This document shows, piece by piece, positions 1 through 11,805 of a stretch of DNA of 64,000 nt. The stretch comes from Hygrocybe punicea (lineage: Eukaryota > Basidiomycota > Agaricomycetes > Agaricales > Hygrophoraceae): NCBI GenBank assembly GCA_963556145.1, contig OY744466.1, positions 3,844,001 through 3,908,000 on the forward strand, given 5' to 3'. The position numbers and the translations under genes were made by a program. Positions within the stretch are counted from its first letter, which is position 1, and each line of letters begins with the position of its first letter. The notes beneath the pieces were generated by a model that did no database searches, was not told the DNA's origin, and saw nothing but the letters and a program-made list of their open reading frames with translations.

Positions 1-197
1 GGACACACGGTGTACAAATAACATACAACCAAACAGATTCTGAAGTTGTGCCGTAATACATCCTTAAAATGTCGATAAGCGCTATTTGTCATGTAGCTAT
101 ACAAATATATATTGTTAACTTGTGACACGTCGAAGAGATCGAACATGCTTGATGTTAATATACATAATGGTATGGTCATTAACATAGACAATGGATT

Positions 198-557
198 ATC
201 GAACGCTTGTCGAACACTCGTCGAACAGGCCAAACACTGTTCGACAAGTGTTCGACAAGCCATTTCTATGTTAATATATGTTCCACTTAATTTATTGACG
301 TAGCATTGACTTGCCGAACACTTGTCGAACAGTGTTTGGCCTGTTCGACAAGTGTTCGACAAGTCATTACTACGTCAATAAATTAAGTGTAATATATATT
401 AACGTAGCTACGGCTTGTCGAACACTTGTCGAACAGGCCGAACACTGTTCGACAAGTGTTCGACAAGCCATACGGACATTGATTAATGCATCAAGATGCA
501 TATGACTAACCGAACACTTGCCGAACAGTGTTCGGCCTGTTCGACACGTGTTTGGCA
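198..557. repeat. cluster of palindromic GTTCGACAAG repeats
   Basis: Four near-perfect palindromes of about 50-60 bp lie at roughly 200-262, 311-366, 413-472 and 508-557. Each arm is built from the words CTTGTCGAACA and GTTCGACAAG around a GGCC core, so each unit could fold into a long hairpin. The AT-rich spacers share phrases such as aatatatgtt and attaattaag. The same palindrome recurs in the array at 9,000-9,720. No coding potential is seen; the short ORFs here are by-products of the repeat. Confidence 0.85.
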
Positions 558-840
558 GGTCGTTACATTGTTATTCATTCTAAAGACAAATATGGGTGCA
601 CAACCAACCCCTTGCTGATCCAACCGGGGGAGCATCATTGTTGCTGTTGTCACCTGACATGAATCTGATATCATTGATAGTCAAAACGATTATCCAAACT
701 TGATTAACTCTTCTTCTCCTTCACACTCACCATCTCACAACACATCCCGAGTTATAGAACACATACCGGTATATCACAGTACCATTCTGAATCCCGTTGA
801 ATTTACAAACTAACATAATCTGATCTGTTAGACCTTCAAT
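558..840. other. no recognisable feature
   Basis: AT-rich sequence between the palindromic cluster and the first gene relic. I see no ORF with convincing composition and no repeat; it could contain the promoter of the downstream relic. Confidence 0.4.
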
Positions 841-2659
841 ATGCCCAAATCTCGCAAGGAAGTTGGCTACGAAGTGTGCCGCCACATCTGTCCAGGACGA
901 AACTGCCTCTCGATGCAGACACAAACTATCCTCTGGAAAAGGGAAGGAAGTTCCTGTCAGCGCCATTGTGGATCCGCAAGCAAGCATCCAAATTGCATCG
1001 CATCCGGTACCTGTCCTCTATCCAGCTGTATTGGACGGAAGGGCGCAGAAAATTCCATAGGTGTTCGAAATGCTACTGAAGAGGAACTTGTGTTGTTGCC
1101 ATCGACGGCGTCCAATACACCAGATCCCACTTCCGATGTGGAGATGGAGGATGCAGCCATGAGCACGATTACACAGTCTGTCAGGACCGATCCCGTTTTC
1201 CACATAATCTTTGTTCTTGATCCCACCACCCGTATTACAAGCAAAGCCGCTGCAACCAATGATCTTGCATTCGTCAACGTTACGATTTCACAAGACGAGT
1301 ACGAAACCGTCTCGCACCTCGATGGTTATATTCACAATCTCAAGGTGCACAAGACACGATATTTCGTTTGCATGCAGGAATGGGTTTGTATATTTTAAAA
1401 ATGTATGGAGAATTATCGCTAAAGAATACTTTCCAATTCCAGGTTTATGTTGCTATGCGAATGCACCACTGGCGGTGTGACGAGCCCAACAGTGCAATAC
1501 GCCGCTTCAATGTTGAATACATGTTTTGGCCGGAGTTCGCTCATGCCATGCTCAACTCACCGGGGTCAAACATAACATGGAATAAGTTCAAATCCACCGA
1601 TTGCGTATTTGGTGGTGTGGACATGGGAATGTCCTATATGTAAGCGTGTCAAACATTTTTGCCGAGTTTCCTTTCTTTTTAATTCGGTTAATTCGAATGT
1701 CATCTATAGTGGTAATCAATATGGTATAACGGTCGAAAACGTGTCGACATTCTTGGCTGGAATTGACCAGCTGTGTCGAACGATTCAGGTGTGGCCACCA
1801 CCGAAACAAATGAACACCATGCATTCGAAATGGACGCAGATGCAAAACTTGCTCCATGTCGCATTGTCAAGGACGCACACGATGCGACCACAATCAAGGC
1901 TGCTGAAGGACGGTGAACCATTTCCACTGAACATTGTTTTGAAGCGAACGCATAGTGACACCGGTCACCATGTGTTGTTCCCGGGCGATCCAAGGCGGAA
2001 TTGGGACTATATGCGCCTGAACTGTGAGGTCCCCGGTTCACGTTGGTTCGGTCAAACCTATGTTGAGCCGCTGGCCAAGATCGGAGAATGGCAAGTGTTT
2101 TTGTCAGGTGGAAGGGACATTTACACGGTCCATACGCATTACAACAAAGAGAGCAAATCATGGAGGTGGGATATTGTGACGACCTTCTATACGTTAGAGG
2201 AATTGAGGTAGGCAGATGCCCTCCGTCTCGCATTACATGTTCACGAGTTTTTGGCATTTTCCAAGATCGTTCCAAGCACAGGGAATGCTCATGAAGACCA
2301 ATGTTTGCAATCCGGATCACGGCTCCATTGCAATTCGAGATCAAGCAAGACAGCAATTCTTCGGCTTCGTACGAGACACCTACGAGGGGCTGTATGCCAT
2401 AGAGTCGACGTTGATTGGTGGGAAACCTTCAATGAGTGTATTCTGTCGCATGGACATTTCGCTCATTGTTGATTCAAACACCAACAATGTCAATTACTTC
2501 GTGAACGAGATCGAACGGTATCACACCTGCAGCTTGTGGTCCAACATGAAGCAAGGCGCGAAATCCGCTCGGGCACCAATCGGATCTTTTGCGGACACAT
2601 TTTCGGCGGTATTTTATAAATGGCTTGTAGACATTACAAATGCATACTCATATTTTTGA
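841..2659 (+). pseudogene. multi-exon basidiomycete protein of unknown function, frameshifted
   Basis: I do not recognise a named family. Coding sequence is visible in about four blocks: 841-1383, 1443-1614, 1710-2210 and 2212-2659. An intron with good GT-AG ends fits 1384-1442; a second lies near 1615-1709. The third block has typical protein composition (WKTQ-type polar runs, CEVPGSRWFGQTYVEPL). The last block ends with FVNEIERYHTCSLWSNM and SAVFYKWLVDI, a tail I associate with uncharacterised basidiomycete proteins. Blocks three and four are joined by a +1 shift at about 2,211 (TTGAGGTAGGCAG) where no intron fits, so the gene is probably broken; a sequencing error is the alternative. The N-terminal start is uncertain because another frame is also open at 876-1079. 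Confidence 0.45.
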
Positions 2660-2834
2660 ACTTCACTTGTACATTAGTCAACTTTAAATGTCACAAATCG
2701 GATCTCATGTCTGAGAGGCACGAAACGCTTTGATTTCAATGATAGGTACATTTCAAATTCAAGGCAACATAAAGAGAATTGGCAATAGGCCACGCTGCAT
2801 GGCACACTAGTTTCATGACGAGAAAGACGACAAG

Positions 2835-3780
2835 TTAATGAGAGACGCCCAATACCATCACCCACTGCACATTTAGGGAAATACTCTTCAACAAATCATC
2901 AGAGCGTTTGAAGGTATTGATCGTGTGGCCGACCACAACGCACGATTCTGCAGGAACATCGCCTGGAAAGTGGGGGAGTTTCTGAAGTATTTTGAGGGTG
3001 TCGGTAAAGTCCGTTTTAACTTTCCGGGCATCATAGATTGGGACTATGAATACAGGCATAAAAAACGAAACCAAGGACATTGTGTGAGAGAGAATAAAAC
3101 TAACCAATGTCATGGAATGACAGCGCAGTCTTTTGGTAAGATGGAGCGGGACGTCGAGTAAAAGGACTAGACTGCACGAATTTCGAAGAGGAAGCTTCTA
3201 TTGAATATGAGTAAGGATTGATAACAGAGCATTGAATGTATACTCACTGCTAGGAGATGCATCCATCCCACTTGCCGCTGTCGTCGAGAAGGACAGAAAG
3301 TCCTTATATAGTTGTGCACGAAATTCCGCCTCACCAGTGACCATTCCAATGGCACCAACATACCGCTCCCATTCTCCTGAGAGTAAAGCCCCTTGGATGA
3401 CTTTGATCAGTTTTGTGTTCCCACCAACTTTTGGCTCATCAAGAAAGCATGAATCGACTAGAATGACAGAAGTGAAGATCGTTGGGATGGCACCAGCAAC
3501 GGAGTGGAAGAAACTACGCCCAAATGCTCCAGTAGAGATATTGGCAGGATCGTCACGAGAAAGATTCGAGTACTTGCCAGATCGAACAAAGGTCACTGCA
3601 GAGAACAGCAAACTGTTATGCGATGTGAATTGTCTTTAACCATAAAGTCCTAGCTGACAGCTTACTTTTGGTTGACCTTGCGAATGTTGCTGATAACATC
3701 GCTGTACTGAGGATTGCCATTCCCTATAGCACTAGACCAAGATACCATGGCCGCAGCCCTATTCAATATTAAGCATTGCT
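2835..3780 (-). CDS. 3' exons of a basidiomycete lineage-specific protein
   Basis: Read on the - strand, one exon covers about 3,625-3,252 (GAFGRSFFHSVAGAIPTIFT, GEWERYVGAIGMV). A second covers about 3,200-3,096 (KFVQSSPFTRRPAP, ALSFHDI). The last runs to the TAA at 2,835 (VPIYDARKVKTDF, LPHFPGDVPAESCVVVGHT, SLNVQWVMVLG). The introns near 3,251-3,201 and 3,095-3,034 have GT-AG ends. An upstream exon near 3,745-3,672 reads NGNPQYSDVISNIRKVN, but its junction to the next exon is one base out of phase. I associate the VPIYDAR...LNVQW end with a large uncharacterised Agaricomycete family whose N-terminus is like the MAPKK exon at 6,530, so this is probably the same gene as the 5' exons at 6,530-5,455. 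Function is unknown. Confidence 0.55.
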
Positions 3781-4701
3781 TAAGAAGATAAAACCGAATA
3801 GTTACTTAATGTTGACACAGTGTTACGGATCGCTTCTGCAGCGGGCTCCGGCAACAATCAACTTAACAGGGGATCGGCTTCCAGAGGGGAGAACAGCAGC
3901 TTTCATTGTTGCTTACAGCTAAGACAACACTGCCAAGAAGGGGGGGGTCAAGGTCTAATGTCATTGCGAGCCGTGGGGGTTACCCAAAACAAGATGAGTC
4001 TGCCCCAAGAACCAGACTAAACGTAAGGAAAGGAAAGAAGAAAAAAGTCCGAACCAACAACAAGAACAGTATATATAGTGACTGGTCTTGAGGGGAGGTA
4101 AACAGAAATACAACCATGAAGCCATAACATGTCCAACTCTACCATGTGTTCACCATGAGGCGCACATGAGGCGTCCTCATGTCGATGTTCTTGCGATCCA
4201 ACTGGAGGCCCGGGTGTCATTGAGGAATAGAGGGGGTCCGGATGACTCGGATGATTTGTCATCAGATCATGTGATGTGCAGAATTGCCTATTCGGGGTCT
4301 ACACTTGCTGCAACAGGCAAGTGCGCAGTCTGGCAAGTGCATTGCACGGTCGGGTCGAAGATGGGTATCGTCCAGTGTGGGGTTGGTGATGAGAGTGTCT
4401 TGAGGTGGTGTGGATGTAACGGCAAGGTTGGTATGAAAGAAAATGAAGGAATGTATAAAGGAAAAAACCAACTAGGACAGTGGGCTAGTCGAGGTCAGAC
4501 ATGTGAACAGCACAAGCTGTACCGGATGACGATGTCTGTGTTGATGACGTATCGAGGAGCGATGTCTTGTCCTGTTTGTGGAACAAGAAGGTCCACTTGA
4601 TGTCGGTATTCGTCCAAGAAAGGGTATCATTGTAAACGAGTGTGGGAGATATCAAGGTTATAGATGGAAAAGGTTAAATGAATGTGGGTCCAGGTTTCGA
4701 G

Positions 4702-5169
4702 TCATGGCACGAGTGACAAGCTGTGGGAACAAGTCGTCGGGTACTGCATTGAAGCGGTGTTGTGCGAACAATATGCGATAGGGGTTGGTTCACTGTTTGG
4801 GAAGTCGTATGGTCTGTGGTCGAAGTCCAAAAGAATGTGCTTCGGCAATGGTCGGATTAGAGAGAACAGTGAAATGTCTTGTGATCGGGGATTGTTCAGA
4901 GTTCGCATGCAGGTGAGGAATGTCGTCGGATCGTTAGGGAGGATAATGGTGGGCACAGGGTACGAATATGGAAACCAAATATCCGGGAATGGCAATTGTC
5001 AATTACGTGTCGATATATTGTTGAGGCGGAAGTCAGAAGTATCAATGGTGGAAGGGTTTCGGTGCCGATGCCAAAGATAGATCATAACAAGGTAGAAACC
5101 GATCAGGAAGGTGATGGCAATGCTGCCAATAACAATTACAGTAATGAGCTGTGTCGGGAGTACAGCCAT
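4702..5169 (-). CDS. possible single-pass membrane protein, one in-frame stop
   Basis: From the Met at 5,169 the frame gives a hydrophobic helix (TQLITVIVIGSIAITFLIG and FYLVMIYLW) followed by basic residues HRHR, the pattern of a type III or signal-anchor membrane segment. One TGA at about 5,001-4,999 interrupts the frame, which then stays open to 4,702 with a Pro/Ser/Thr/His-rich tail. No family is recognised. Sequence from about 3,790 to 5,440 fits neither the upstream nor the downstream exons of the gene it sits between, so this may belong to inserted DNA. It may also be non-coding. Confidence 0.2.
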
Positions 5170-5454
5170 TGTGATCGGTTTGTCGTGGGATAGCGTAAAC
5201 AAGATATCGAAGGGAAAAGACAATGTCGGTGACGTCCATCGGCAAGGAGACTATTCGGGTACAACAAGGTCACGTGGGAGATGTCCATGGTCGGTCTGGA
5301 TTGTTCTAGAAGAAGGGACAAAAAGAGAACAAGAATAAGAAAATACAAGGATGTCCAAATGAAGAAACAATGACGTTGAAAGGAGGACAAAGGACAAAAT
5401 GAAATGAAAAAGGAAGGTGTGCAGTGCAGAATCGTCATGGTGGGTATCGGAATG

Positions 5455-6530
5455 GGCATCGGGGTTGGAAGCGGAGTTGGAAACGTAACACACAGTCCTT
5501 ATATGTATCGACCAACTGAGGGTCTCTTGTACCAATGTTGGACTCATCCGTGTTTGGAGAGCGTATGCTAAGCAAGGACATCAATTAAAAAAATAATAGA
5601 CAGATGTAATGTACCTGGTGATTTGGTTTTGTGCATATGTCACAGCTCCATCATCGCTACTGGAAACATTGTCATCACTGATATCATGAAGATGGGTAGT
5701 CTTTGTGACTTTGGAGGAAATCGCCTTCATGGTTTTGATGGATGTATCAGAGTTGCTGATCATTTATTAATATATGAAGGACAAGAATCATATGAAGTAT
5801 CATACCGAAGACCATTATCTGCATTTGATTTCTTAGAACCGAATTCGAGTTTTGCGATAGGCCTACGACATGTCTAACATATGACCAATTATTCAATTTC
5901 CAACTCACATGAATGTTTCGTCGCTGTCGTCATCCTCATCATGTAATTGATGCTGGTTTGACTTTGTCTTCTTCGATGGAGAAGAGAATTTACTATGTAA
6001 AGCGATTAAAGAATACACAAATATAAAAGACATTATTTAGAGCTACTGACCTGTCTTCGTCTTCCTCTGAAGCATGCCGCCTTTTACCGCTGAATATAAA
6101 GAATATTAGTTTGCATGAACAGTATAAATTGAACTTGCAAACCTTGCTCTATTGGTGGTCTTCCTGGACCGCCTATATTACTGAAGTAAATCACTAGTAT
6201 CTGAAAATACAATTCATGAGACACACCTCATAGACGAGATGGGTTTGGCAATGCTAGTGACGCTATGAACACTAATAATGTCTTCGTCTTCGGAGTTGGC
6301 AATACTACTGGGTGGTTTAGTCATGGTGGATGAATCAGAATATTGGAATAAACACGTACACTTCATCATCGACAGGCTTGGTGGTGGTGACCTTCTTACC
6401 CTTCCTAGAAACAACAGTATGACCTTTATTCAGAATGAGCAGCAATACATGAAAATAAATATACATACGAAACGGCGCTTGATCGAGCTTTGGACTGAGT
6501 CTTCACATTCACAGACTTCTTAGGGGCCAT
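5455..6530 (-). CDS. 5' exons of a basidiomycete lineage-specific protein (acidic, Lys/Ser-rich N-terminus)
   Basis: The start is the ATG at 6,530-6,528 (MAPKKSVNVKTQSKARSSA). Small exons separated by introns of about 45-60 bp can be chained in one frame: KGKKVTTTKPVDDEV, then SIANSEDEDIISVHSV, then RRSRKTTNRA, then GKRRHASEEDED, then KFSSPSKKTKSNQHQLHDED, then SDTSIKTMKAISSKVTK and SSDDGAVTYAQNQIT, then SIRSPNTDESNIGTRDPQLV and DTYKDC. The acidic and basic low-complexity tracts suggest a disordered nuclear N-terminus. DPQLVDTYKD resembles the entry to the conserved part of the same basidiomycete family whose C-terminus lies at 3,780-2,835. The middle of the gene is not visible between 5,440 and 3,790. 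Function is unknown. Confidence 0.5.
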
Positions 6531-7433
6531 TGCAAAGATAAGAGCTTTAGGGCGAGGAATGAATCTGTGCGAGATATCGTAGATGAATGAAGGGTCGGAT
6601 GTGGACAATACCATTGCGCTCTCATCGCTATTTAAGTACACTGAGACAGATCGAATACAATAAAGAACTCGTTTATGGAGATCACACCGGCAGGTATGAA
6701 AACTACATCTGTTGATGGTTTGAAGGAGAACTATTCGGATCATAGCGCCATAAAAATGAAAAAAAATCAGGGACATTCCCCATGATGTAGAACCCATGAT
6801 TGACCAGCTGTTACGCTCAGCATCATCCAACAACATGGATATGGATTACTGGTATGGAGAATAATCAAACACTAAGTCTAATTAGGATTTTGGAATGTAA
6901 AACAGCTGTCACCACATGGAACTGATCATAAGATCATAACACAGCCAAATCGGAAATAGAAATTTATGTGACATATATACTCATTTCCAAACAAATACAA
7001 ACATCGGATCAACTATACTGACAGTTGCATCGGAAACAAATCATTCTGAATGGATAGGGGTTTCCTTTTAATGCTGTACAATAAGGAGGTCAAGCATTAC
7101 GATAGCTGTCGATGTATATCCTGTCCTATAAAATGGAGAAAAACAATAAGAATCTATTGAGAAGATCTGCAACACAAGAATGCAAACACCATACAGACAT
7201 CACAAGTTCATGGAGGATGAACATGATGCACTGCCATAATCTCGATGACGATCGAAAATGATTCATGATAAAACAGTCGAAAATTGCGTTTGAATTATAA
7301 ATCCCACTTCCACTTTGCAAATGGACACCTATTACGATTTCAAAAGCGCATGTCAGTCCATATACCACTGAAGGCATTCATACATTCAACTCTACTTTAC
7401 AGCTGAACATTTAAGTAATCTCATATCGACACG
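6531..7433. other. divergent intergenic region, no gene recognised
   Basis: About 900 bp between the - strand gene starting at 6,530 and the + strand gene starting near 7,434. It probably holds both promoters. I see no credible ORF and no repeat; the open frame at 7,377-7,126 on the - strand has poor composition. Confidence 0.4.
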
Positions 7434-8496
7434 GATGGACAATGATGACAGTCAACTTGCCAATGCTACAAATGTATGTTCAAATTTTACAATGTATGCT
7501 GTGTTTCTTTACATTTGCAGATTTCGAATATCAATGTAGTTCATAATGACTCACCAAATTGCTGGAAACTTACACGGCCGAGTACTGATACCACCGAGCA
7601 TGAAGAACTTGTCTTAAGCTTACAGGCGATATTGGTGGCCAAAGACCTACCACCAATCACCAGCAGGTATATTGTTCCATCACATAAATCGTAAACAATT
7701 GATATACATATATTTTCCAGACCACCCGAACGTCGAACACCATTTCTTCGTCAGAGCATCCTTATAGCAGGTCTCAACATACCACTGTTCGAATCGTACC
7801 TTGACAACCTCCGCATCTTACATCAGAAACTGGCCCGTACTTTCCCAGAACGTGCAATGCTGGACTTCACGTCATCCACCTATATCAAATACACTGCATT
7901 ATCTATTGGCACCCGATACTTCACCGATCGCCGACATGACAATGTTTCATACCATATTCCATTCGAACACAACGTCGATCCCAAAGGTATCCTGTCATCC
8001 ATGAGCAATACTCGATACTTCCATGGGACGGATAATGAGGTCCTTTATTTCAAGTTAACATCAGACGGAGGCCGGCATTGGTGAGTGCTCAGCACAACAA
8101 TAGTTTGACCATTGATAATGATATAGATGACAGCTTTGTACCTGCCAGTCCAACTTGCTTCAGGATTGGTGACATTGTAGAAGTCCAGATGACGGTATCG
8201 GCGGTTTCAGTCAAGAACGACAAATTTAAGATGATACTCAATCTGCACTCATTAGCACTGGTCAACAGCGAGTTTACCGAGGTACCAGACATATCTAATA
8301 ATTCAATTAATAATAACTAATGTACATCCAGAATGCGACGATAGGTCGAACGAAGGCACCTCATCCTGCTCTCAATACTATGACCAGGATTAATATCAAA
8401 CGTAATGTGGGTTATGTCCAGTTGACAGACGATGGTGAAGATGTCATAGAAACCCGAAGACGTTTGACCAACCTGAGGATGAATGAAGCCGATTAA
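7434..8496 (+). CDS. basidiomycete protein of unknown function, five exons
   Basis: Five exons join cleanly in one frame: 7434-7473, 7521-7666, 7721-8080, 8134-8281 and 8332-8496 (TAA at 8494-8496). All four introns (7474-7520, 7667-7720, 8081-8133, 8282-8331) are 47-54 bp with GT-AG ends, typical of basidiomycetes. The product is about 285 aa. Recognisable stretches are SSTYIKYTALSIGTRYFTD, the central TDNEVLYFKL, and FRIGDIVEVQMTVSAVSVK near the end. I associate the RIGDIVEVQ segment with uncharacterised Agaricomycete proteins often found near mobile elements; I cannot assign a function. The start (MDNDDSQLANATN) is uncertain because upstream exons are possible. It is divergent from the gene starting at 6,530. 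Confidence 0.55.
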
Positions 8497-8990
8497 TATC
8501 TATTATAATTACGTTGTACAGTTACATGTGAACATCAATTTTATATAATATTATGTTCTGCAATACGTTCACAAGTGAAATAACAACACAAATAGTTTCA
8601 TAAAGTGACTGGATATCTGAGTATCATTTAATCGTAAAAAGTCGTCATCATTTTCCTGTGAATATAACTATTCAAACCGATATGGTATTTCTCATTCAAT
8701 GGTCCGGCCTAACATGCATGGACATTTGCTCAGTACCTTTCAAAAACCTAGAATTAATTGATAAATGTATGTATTGTACACACATATCATATAAAATTTA
8801 TATTGTTGTGTAGTAAGAATGGGTTACTTGGATTACATATGGAAAATTTACTGAACACTTTGTTGAACAATATTGGACCCATGTAGCTACATCAAAAAAA
8901 CATCCGATATACTGCACTTAGATCTTGCCTTTCCACTGCCAGACATCCGATATACTGCACATACCATTGGCTGTGCAATGGCAGTACCCC
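8497..8990. other. AT-rich spacer
   Basis: No gene seen. A short direct repeat (acatccgatatactgcac) occurs at about 8,900 and 8,943, just before the satellite array. Confidence 0.5.
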
Positions 8991-9720
8991 TGATTAAAAC
9001 CGAGACACTTGTTGAACACTTTGTTGAACACTGTTGAACGGTTTTTCGGCCTGTTCAACAGGTGTTGAACAAGTGTATCATTAATAATACAATGTGCATT
9101 GTAAATCTAGCTACACCTTATATAATGTACGTAACTTTATTTATGCAAATGTAATGCTTCAGATGAAGCCTGGAACACTTGTCGAACAGCTTGTCGAACA
9201 CTGTTCGGCCTGTTCGACAAGTGTTCGACAAGTCCATCATTAATAAACTCAATGTGCATTGTAAATATATCTACACCTCATATGATGTATATAAAGTACG
9301 TACCATTATTTATGTCATTGTAATGCTTCAAATTAAAGCTTGGACACTTGTAGAGTGGCTTGTCGAACACTGTTCGGCCTGTTCGACAAGTGTTCAACTA
9401 GTCCATCATTAATAAACTCAATGTGCATTGTAAATATATCTACACCTCATATAATGTATATACAGTATGTACCATTATTTATGTCATTGTAATGCTTCAG
9501 ATTGAAGCTTGGCCACTTGTTGAACACCTGGTTGAACACTGTTCGGCCTGTTCGTCAAGTGTTCGACGTGTCCATCATTAATAAATTCAATGTGCATTTT
9601 AAATCTAGCTACACCTCATATAATGTACATACCTTTATTTATGCAATGGTAACACTTCAGATTGAAGCTTGAACACTTGTTGAACACCTTGTTGAACACT
9701 GTTCACCGTATCTGACCAGT
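8991..9720. repeat. satellite array A, unit about 180 bp with palindromic core
   Basis: Four to five tandem copies of a unit of about 160-180 bp. Each unit holds an inverted core (TTGTCGAACACTGTTCGGCC and TGTTCGACAAGTGTTCGACA) followed by an AT-rich arm with aatgtgcattgtaaat, ctacacctcat, and accattatttatg. Copies start near 8,995, 9,170, 9,345, 9,505 and 9,660 and diverge towards the right. The core is the same palindrome as at 198-557. No coding function is seen. Confidence 0.85.
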
Positions 9721-9904
9721 GTCCGATGTTCCTCCTGTAAATAATTCTAATACATATTGCACAATATATGTATTTGTAGACACATTTGATGTATGGTTGT
9801 CAATTACACTGGCAGTTCCTCAGAATACAGCTGGGACACTGGTTGAACCCGTCACAGAGCAATGTTCAGCGCCTTCCACTCATGTTAATTTGTAGTATCA
9901 CTTA

Positions 9905-10130
9905 TTCCCAATTTGGAACCTGTGATCCGGCTGCATTATTGTTCTTTCTGATTGGGACAACAAATTCTCACAGTCAGCTCCGCCCAGTCACACGGTTTCA
10001 TAATTATTCCCAGGGCTTCAAAATTGTTCCCACAGTTTCACAAAATTGTTCCCACGGCTTGGCAAATTAGAGTGTGACCCTGAGTTTGAGAATCCACTGT
10101 ATAGAACGATTCCCTTATAGGGACTCGTAA
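9905..10130 (+). repeat. 225-bp direct repeat, copy 1
   Basis: This copy runs from atccggctgcattattgttc to ttatagggactcgtaa and is nearly identical to 11,566-11,794. It contains three spaced ATTGTTCCCAC/ATTATTCCCAG words. The two copies bracket satellite arrays B and C. Confidence 0.85.
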
Positions 10131-10179
10131 CACAGACACATCTGATATAATGTGTGTACAATTGTGGGTGGAAGGGGAA

Positions 10180-10735
10180 TGCATCAGAAAAAGGCTGGGA
10201 TATCTACTGAACACTGACTGAACACTTTCGACCTGTACGACGAGTAGTCAATGTGTGCATTAATGATAATTCTAATACACATTGTACATGTAGCTACACA
10301 ACAGATACATCGAATACGTTGTTCGTACAACTATTTGTGCAAGGGAAATGCCACAGATGAAGGCTGGGACATCAACCGAACACCCTACCAAACATACCGA
10401 ACACTTTGGACCTGTTCGACAAGTAGTCAATGCTTGCATTAATATTAATTCTAATACACATTGTACTGGTAGCTACACTACAGATACATCGAATACGTTG
10501 TTCGTACAACTATTTGTGCAAGGGAAATGCCACAGATGAAGGCTGGGACATCAACCGAACACCTTACCGAACATACCAAACACTTTGGACCTCTTCAACA
10601 AGTAGTCAATGTTTGCATTAATATTAATTCTAATGAACATTGTACTGGTAGCTACACTACAGATACACCGAATACGTTGTTCATAGAACTATTTGTGCAA
10701 GGGAAATGCCCCACATGCAGGCTGCGGCATCTTCA
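10180..10735. repeat. satellite array B, unit about 179 bp
   Basis: Two full copies (about 10,271-10,450 and 10,451-10,629) with partial copies on both sides. The unit contains ttgttcgtacaactatttgt, gggacatcaaccgaacacc and acctgttcgacaagtagtca. It shares the GTTCGACAAG word with array A but has a different spacer. The short ORFs repeated here are products of the repeat. Confidence 0.85.
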
Positions 10736-10739
10736 GTGT

Positions 10740-11300
10740 GTTTGGTGGATGTGTTCGGTGTAGTATACCTAGTCATACCAGTCGATGGACATCCACCAAA
10801 CATGTCCACCAAACACACCGGATGTGTTTGGTGTAGTATACCTAATCATATTGGCTTACCAACATCCACCGAACATGTCAACCAAACACACCAGTTCAAC
10901 ATGTTCGATGTGTTCAGTGTAGTATATCTGGTTATACCACTGTACTGACATGCACCGAACATGTCCACCGAACATGTTCGATGTGTTCGGTGTCGTATAT
11001 CTGGTCATTCTAGTTTACTGACATGCACCGAACATGTCCACCAAACACACCGAACATGTTCGATGTGTTCGGTGTCGTATATCTTGTCATTCTAGTTTAC
11101 TGACATGCACCGAACATGTCCACCAAACACACCAAACATGTTCAATGTGTTTGGTGTAGTATATCTGGTCATACCAGTTCACTGACCTGCACCAAACATG
11201 TCCACCGAACACACCGAACATGTTCGATGTGTTTGGTGTCGTATATCTGGTCATACTAGTTTACTGACATGCACTGAACATGTCCACCAAAACACCGTAC
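10740..11300. repeat. satellite array C, unit about 80 bp
   Basis: About seven copies of a unit of about 75-85 bp with words ATGTTCGATGTGTTCGGTGT, gtatatctggtcat, ttactgacatgcaccgaaca and tgtccaccaaacacacc. Boundaries are near 10,745, 10,825, 10,905, 10,975, 11,060, 11,145 and 11,225. ACACACCGAACATGTTCGATGTGTTCGG makes each unit partly palindromic. Non-coding. Confidence 0.8.
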
Positions 11301-11565
11301 AGATGTTTGTGCAAATGACTGCGCCAGATTAAAGCCACCTACCAAACACTCACCGCACACATTTGGACCTGTGTGACAAGTGTACAATGGACACTGTTTG
11401 ACCTCATTTCATTATCAACAATTCTATTACACACAGTAGATGTGGCTACATGACAGATACCACTGACATATTGTTCATTCATACACGGCGCATTGCATTA
11501 TGAATGCATGTGATCATTATCAGAAACCAATTGCAATTACAATACCAACATGATATAACACTACC

Positions 11566-11794
11566 CATTTCCAATTTTGGCTGCTGTGATCCGGCTGCCT
11601 TATTGTTCTTGCCGATTGGGACAACAAATTCTCACACTCAACTCCGCCCAGTCACATGGTTTTATAGTTATTCCCAGGGCTTCCAAATTGTTCCCACAGT
11701 TTCACAAAATTGTTCCCACAGCTTGGCAAATTAGAGTCTGACCCTGAGTTTGAGAATCCACCGTATAGAACGATTCCCTTATAGGGACTCGTAA
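11566..11794 (+). repeat. 225-bp direct repeat, copy 2
   Basis: Second copy of the repeat at 9,905-10,130, in the same orientation, with about 10 differences by eye. Together the copies define a unit of about 1.66 kb, suggesting a tandem duplication or two ends of one element. Confidence 0.85.
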
Positions 11795-11805
11795 AACCAG
11801 TCATT

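Noticed and set aside
9179..11300. Array of spaced short repeats as a CRISPR-like locus
   Set aside because: Spacers are themselves repeated, units vary in length and the context is eukaryotic; these are satellites.
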